From assembly GCA_903918595.1 (NCBI GenBank), contig CAIXFB010000433.1:1-7429 (forward strand): DNA of 7,429 nt, in the 5' to 3' direction. Both the position numbers and the translations under genes were made by a program. This document shows, in pieces, positions 5,249 to 7,429 of the stretch. How positions within the stretch are numbered: the stretch's first letter is position 1; every line of letters starts with the position of its first letter. Under the pieces are notes generated by a model. That model searched no databases, had not been told where the DNA came from, and saw only the letters and a list, made by a program, of their open reading frames with translations. Source of the stretch: an uncultured Actinomycetes bacterium (GTDB lineage Bacteria; Actinomycetota; Actinomycetes; S36-B12).

Positions 5249-6133
5249 TCACACTTCCAAAAAGATTGCAGGATTGCTGGCGAACCGATCTTTGCAACCC
5301 GGACAGCAGAAGTACCACAGTTTGCCGTCAATTTCGGCGTGGATGGATGAGTCAACGGCCGCAACCTCCATACGGCACACCGGATCTATCGCAACTTCGA
5401 TGGTCATAGAAGTTTGCGGAGACTGATCAGTGGATTCTCGACGACGCTGAATAAGTTCGGCAAACACTGAGAGAGCGATCTCCTCCGGCGTGCGAGCACC
5501 GATGTCTAGGCCAGCTGGAGTCTTGAGCAGCGACTTCATGGAGTCGGACACATCGAGGGACTCAACAACGGCAGCACCACGCTTAGGACTAGCGATCAAG
5601 CCAACGTAGGGCACATTCGCTTTCAAGGCTGCAATGAGAGTGGGTTCCTCATCGATGCCGTGCGCAGAAACAACAACAGCGTCTACTCCGGTGAAATCGT
5701 CGGAGTTGATTTCCTCGACCAAGTAGCCCAATGCGGTGCCGACGGAAATCAGCGCAGGCGTGATGGGGCTGTTGCCCGTGACGCGCACGAGAGGCGGAGG
5801 AAGAACAGCTTCCATGAAGATCTCCAAAGTTCCGCCAGACAAACACGGGTTGTGCACCACTGTCTTACCGACTTGAGTCGACTCAGGGACTGGTGCGATC
5901 CGCAGCAAAATACTGTTGCCGCTTTCGAGTACCGATAGCCCTTGCGCGCGCACTGTTGCTTGTGCGCATTGGCCACCGACAAAGCCTTCGATGGTTCCGT
6001 CAGCAAACACGAGCGCTTCATCGCCAGGCTTAGCCGATGTTGGCCGCTCTGCGAGTACAACGCGGGCGACGACGAAAGGAACCCGTTCGGCGCGAAGCCG
6101 TTCGGTCCTCTCGTACATCGCCCGCGTTGTCAT
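5249..6133 (-). CDS. XdhC/CoxF-type Mo-cofactor maturation protein with C-terminal YHS domain
   Basis: The 294 residues contain three parts. The XdhC N-terminal domain (about 1-110) includes GDEALVFADGTIEGFVGGQC (37-56) and HNPCLSGGTLEIF (94-106). A Rossmann-like XdhC C-terminal domain (about 115-230) includes VVVSAHGIDEEPTL (153-166), YVGLIASPKRGAAV (176-189) and GLDIGARTPEEIALSV (208-223). A YHS domain (about 246-294) follows, with DPVCRM (250-255), LWYFCCPGC (272-280) and FASNPAIF. XdhC proteins bind molybdenum cofactor and help its sulfuration and insertion into xanthine dehydrogenase-family enzymes; CoxF and CoxI are the cox-cluster members. The YHS cysteines (Cys253, 276, 277, 280) could bind metal. 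It starts 6 nt after the coxL stop and ends 2 nt before coxD. The ATG at 6133 has only a weak ribosome site; an in-frame ATG at 6118 is possible. Whether it is the CoxF or CoxI equivalent cannot be told. Confidence 0.9.
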   Translation of the reverse strand: MTTRAMYERTERLRAERVPFVVARVVLAERPTSAKPGDEALVFADGTIEGFVGGQCAQATVRAQGLSVLESGNSILLRIAPVPESTQVGKTVVHNPCLSGGTLEIFMEAVLPPPLVRVTGNSPITPALISVGTALGYLVEEINSDDFTGVDAVVVSAHGIDEEPTLIAALKANVPYVGLIASPKRGAAVVESLDVSDSMKSLLKTPAGLDIGARTPEEIALSVFAELIQRRRESTDQSPQTSMTIEVAIDPVCRMEVAAVDSSIHAEIDGKLWYFCCPGCKDRFASNPAIFLEV

Positions 6134-6139
6134 AAATAT

Positions 6140-7429
6140 CTACTCGACAGCCATATCCGTGCGGACGTTGTTGCCCTGAATGGCACGCCACACGTTGGCA
6201 GGTGTTAACGGCATATCCGCGTGACGCACACCAAACGGGCTGATCGCGTCGATGACGGCGTTGACCACCGCGGCCGGCGAACCGACCGTGGCGGACTCGC
6301 CCACACCCTTTGCACCGAGCGGGTGATGGGGCGACGGGGTGACCGTCTCGCCCAATTCCCAGTCGGGGCATTCGACGGCGGTCGGCAGCAGGTAGTCCAT
6401 GAAGGAGCCACCGAGGTTGTTGCCATCCTCGTCGAACGCGATGAGTTCCATCAGCGCCATTCCGATGCCGTCTGCAAGGCCGCCGTGCACCTGGCCTTCG
6501 ACGATCATCGGGTTGATACGGGTGCCGCAGTCATCAACAGCGATGAAGCGGCGCACCTTGACCTGTCCGGTCAGCGGATCCACGTCGACAACGCAGATGT
6601 AGCAGCCGTACGGGTAGGTGAGGTTCGGCGGGTTGTAGACCGCGGTGGCATCGAGATGACCCTCAACACCTTCTGGCAGTTCGAGTGAGCTGTGCGAGAG
6701 CAGCGCGATCTCCTGGATCGTCTTGCCGCGCTCTTTGTCACCCTTCACAAACCAACGACCGAGCTCCCATTCGAGATCATCGGGCGAGCACTCCAACGCT
6801 GCCGCGGCCACAATCTTCGCTCGATCGCGAACCTTGCGAGATACGACTGCCGCTGCAGCACCAGATACCGGTGTGGAACGCGAGCCGTAGGTACCCAAAC
6901 CAAACGGAGTCTGGTCAGTGTCGCCATGTACGACCTCGACGTCTTCTGGCGGAATACCCAACTCGTGCGCCACGATCTGCGCATAGGTGGTCTCATGGCC
7001 TTGGCCCTGCGACTGCACCGAGAGCCGGATGACGGCCTTGCCCGTGGGGTGGACCCGGAGCTCGATTCCATCAGCCATACCGAGGCCGAGGATGTCCATG
7101 TCCTTGCGGGGACCGGCGCCAACACCTTCGGTGAAGAACGAAATACCGATGCCCATGTACTCACCGCGCGCACGCTTTTCAGCCTGCTCTTTGCGCAGCT
7201 CGTCATAGCCAGCGATCTCCATGGCCACGCGCATCGTCTTCTCGTACTCACCTGAGTCGTACTCCCAGCCCGTGGGCGAGGTGTACGGGAACTGCTCCGG
7301 ACGAAGCAGGTTCTTCAGGCGCAGATCGGCAGCGTCCATTTCGATCTCAGCGGCGAGACAGTCAACCAAACGCTCGATGACGTATGCCGCCTCGGTGATG
7401 CGGAATGAACATGCGTAAGCAACGCCACC
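6140..7429 (-). CDS. coxL: Aerobic CO dehydrogenase large subunit, form I (5' end outside window)
   Basis: The visible C-terminal 429 residues belong to the catalytic Mo subunit that oxidises CO to CO2 at a Cu-S-Mo centre. The frame enters at the window edge with GGVAYACSFRITEA. AYxCSFR is the form I active-site signature, and Cys7 of the visible chain (codon 7409-7411) is the equivalent of the copper-ligating Cys388 in O. carboxidovorans. Further cofactor-contact motifs are QSQGQGHETTYAQ (139-151), GDTDQTPFGLGTYGSRS (169-185) and GAKGVGESATVGSP (372-385), with the catalytic glutamate at visible residue 378 (codon 6296-6298). From the cysteine to the C-terminus the length agrees with the O. 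carboxidovorans protein, so about 390 N-terminal residues lie outside. The in-frame TTG at 7369 is internal, not a start. The coxM and coxS genes are expected to the right. Confidence 0.97.
   Translation of the reverse strand, partial: GGVAYACSFRITEAAYVIERLVDCLAAEIEMDAADLRLKNLLRPEQFPYTSPTGWEYDSGEYEKTMRVAMEIAGYDELRKEQAEKRARGEYMGIGISFFTEGVGAGPRKDMDILGLGMADGIELRVHPTGKAVIRLSVQSQGQGHETTYAQIVAHELGIPPEDVEVVHGDTDQTPFGLGTYGSRSTPVSGAAAAVVSRKVRDRAKIVAAAALECSPDDLEWELGRWFVKGDKERGKTIQEIALLSHSSLELPEGVEGHLDATAVYNPPNLTYPYGCYICVVDVDPLTGQVKVRRFIAVDDCGTRINPMIVEGQVHGGLADGIGMALMELIAFDEDGNNLGGSFMDYLLPTAVECPDWELGETVTPSPHHPLGAKGVGESATVGSPAAVVNAVIDAISPFGVRHADMPLTPANVWRAIQGNNVRTDMAVE

Noticed and set aside
5247..5318. 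Extended N-terminus for coxD starting at 5318
   Set aside because: It lies inside the preceding gene, resembles no CoxD, and the ATG at 5246 has a good ribosome site.
6221..7255. Long plus-strand frames opposite coxL (155 and 187 codons)
   Set aside because: They mirror the strong codon bias of coxL; no family resemblance, and coxL is unambiguous.

Overview
This window looks like a chromosomal segment of an actinobacterium (Actinomycetota) carrying the downstream half of an aerobic form I carbon monoxide dehydrogenase (CODH, cox) locus. The evidence is a CoxL with the AYxCSFR active-site loop, a CadI-type and ArsR-type pair resembling mycobacterial proteins, several GTG starts, moderately high GC and tightly overlapping genes. 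The genus cannot be told from the sequence alone.

Right to left on the minus strand (7429 to about 973) runs one compact, apparently co-transcribed block: coxL (5' end outside the window), an XdhC/CoxF-type cofactor maturation protein with a C-terminal YHS metal-binding domain, coxD (MoxR-type AAA+ ATPase), coxE (VWA protein), then the molybdenum-cofactor genes moeA, moaC and mogA. Gaps are 6, 2 and 9 nt where the genes do not overlap; otherwise start and stop codons overlap (8, 1 and 4 nt), which suggests translational coupling. Together these genes make molybdopterin cofactor (MoaC early; MogA and MoeA for adenylylation and Mo insertion), modify it (XdhC/CoxF, CoxD, CoxE: sulfuration and copper insertion), and supply it to CoxL, which oxidises CO at a Cu-S-Mo centre. 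The coxM and coxS subunits are not visible and probably lie to the right.

The end of the block (about 870-1001) is unusual. A short frame overlapping the mogA 3' end resembles the N-terminus of an actinobacterial MoaE but stops after 25 residues. The same place holds a long imperfect inverted repeat (890-952). Inside moaC, an A AAA AAG heptamer of the dnaX type lies where a -1 slip would join MoaC to MogA.

On the left is a separate metal(loid)-response unit: a divergent pair of cadI (ArsI/CadI-type vicinal oxygen chelate protein, minus strand, 3' end outside the window) and arsR (plus strand). Between them is a near-perfect 12-2-12 inverted repeat, the classical operator architecture of SmtB/ArsR repressors, plus a second smaller palindrome. 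arsR converges on the cox/moa block.

No rRNA, tRNA, CRISPR array, transposase or phage gene was seen, and no stretch above 300 bases lacks a gene. The most rewarding second looks are the moaC slippery heptamer, the broken moaE and inverted repeat, the XdhC-YHS fusion and the 12-2-12 operator.
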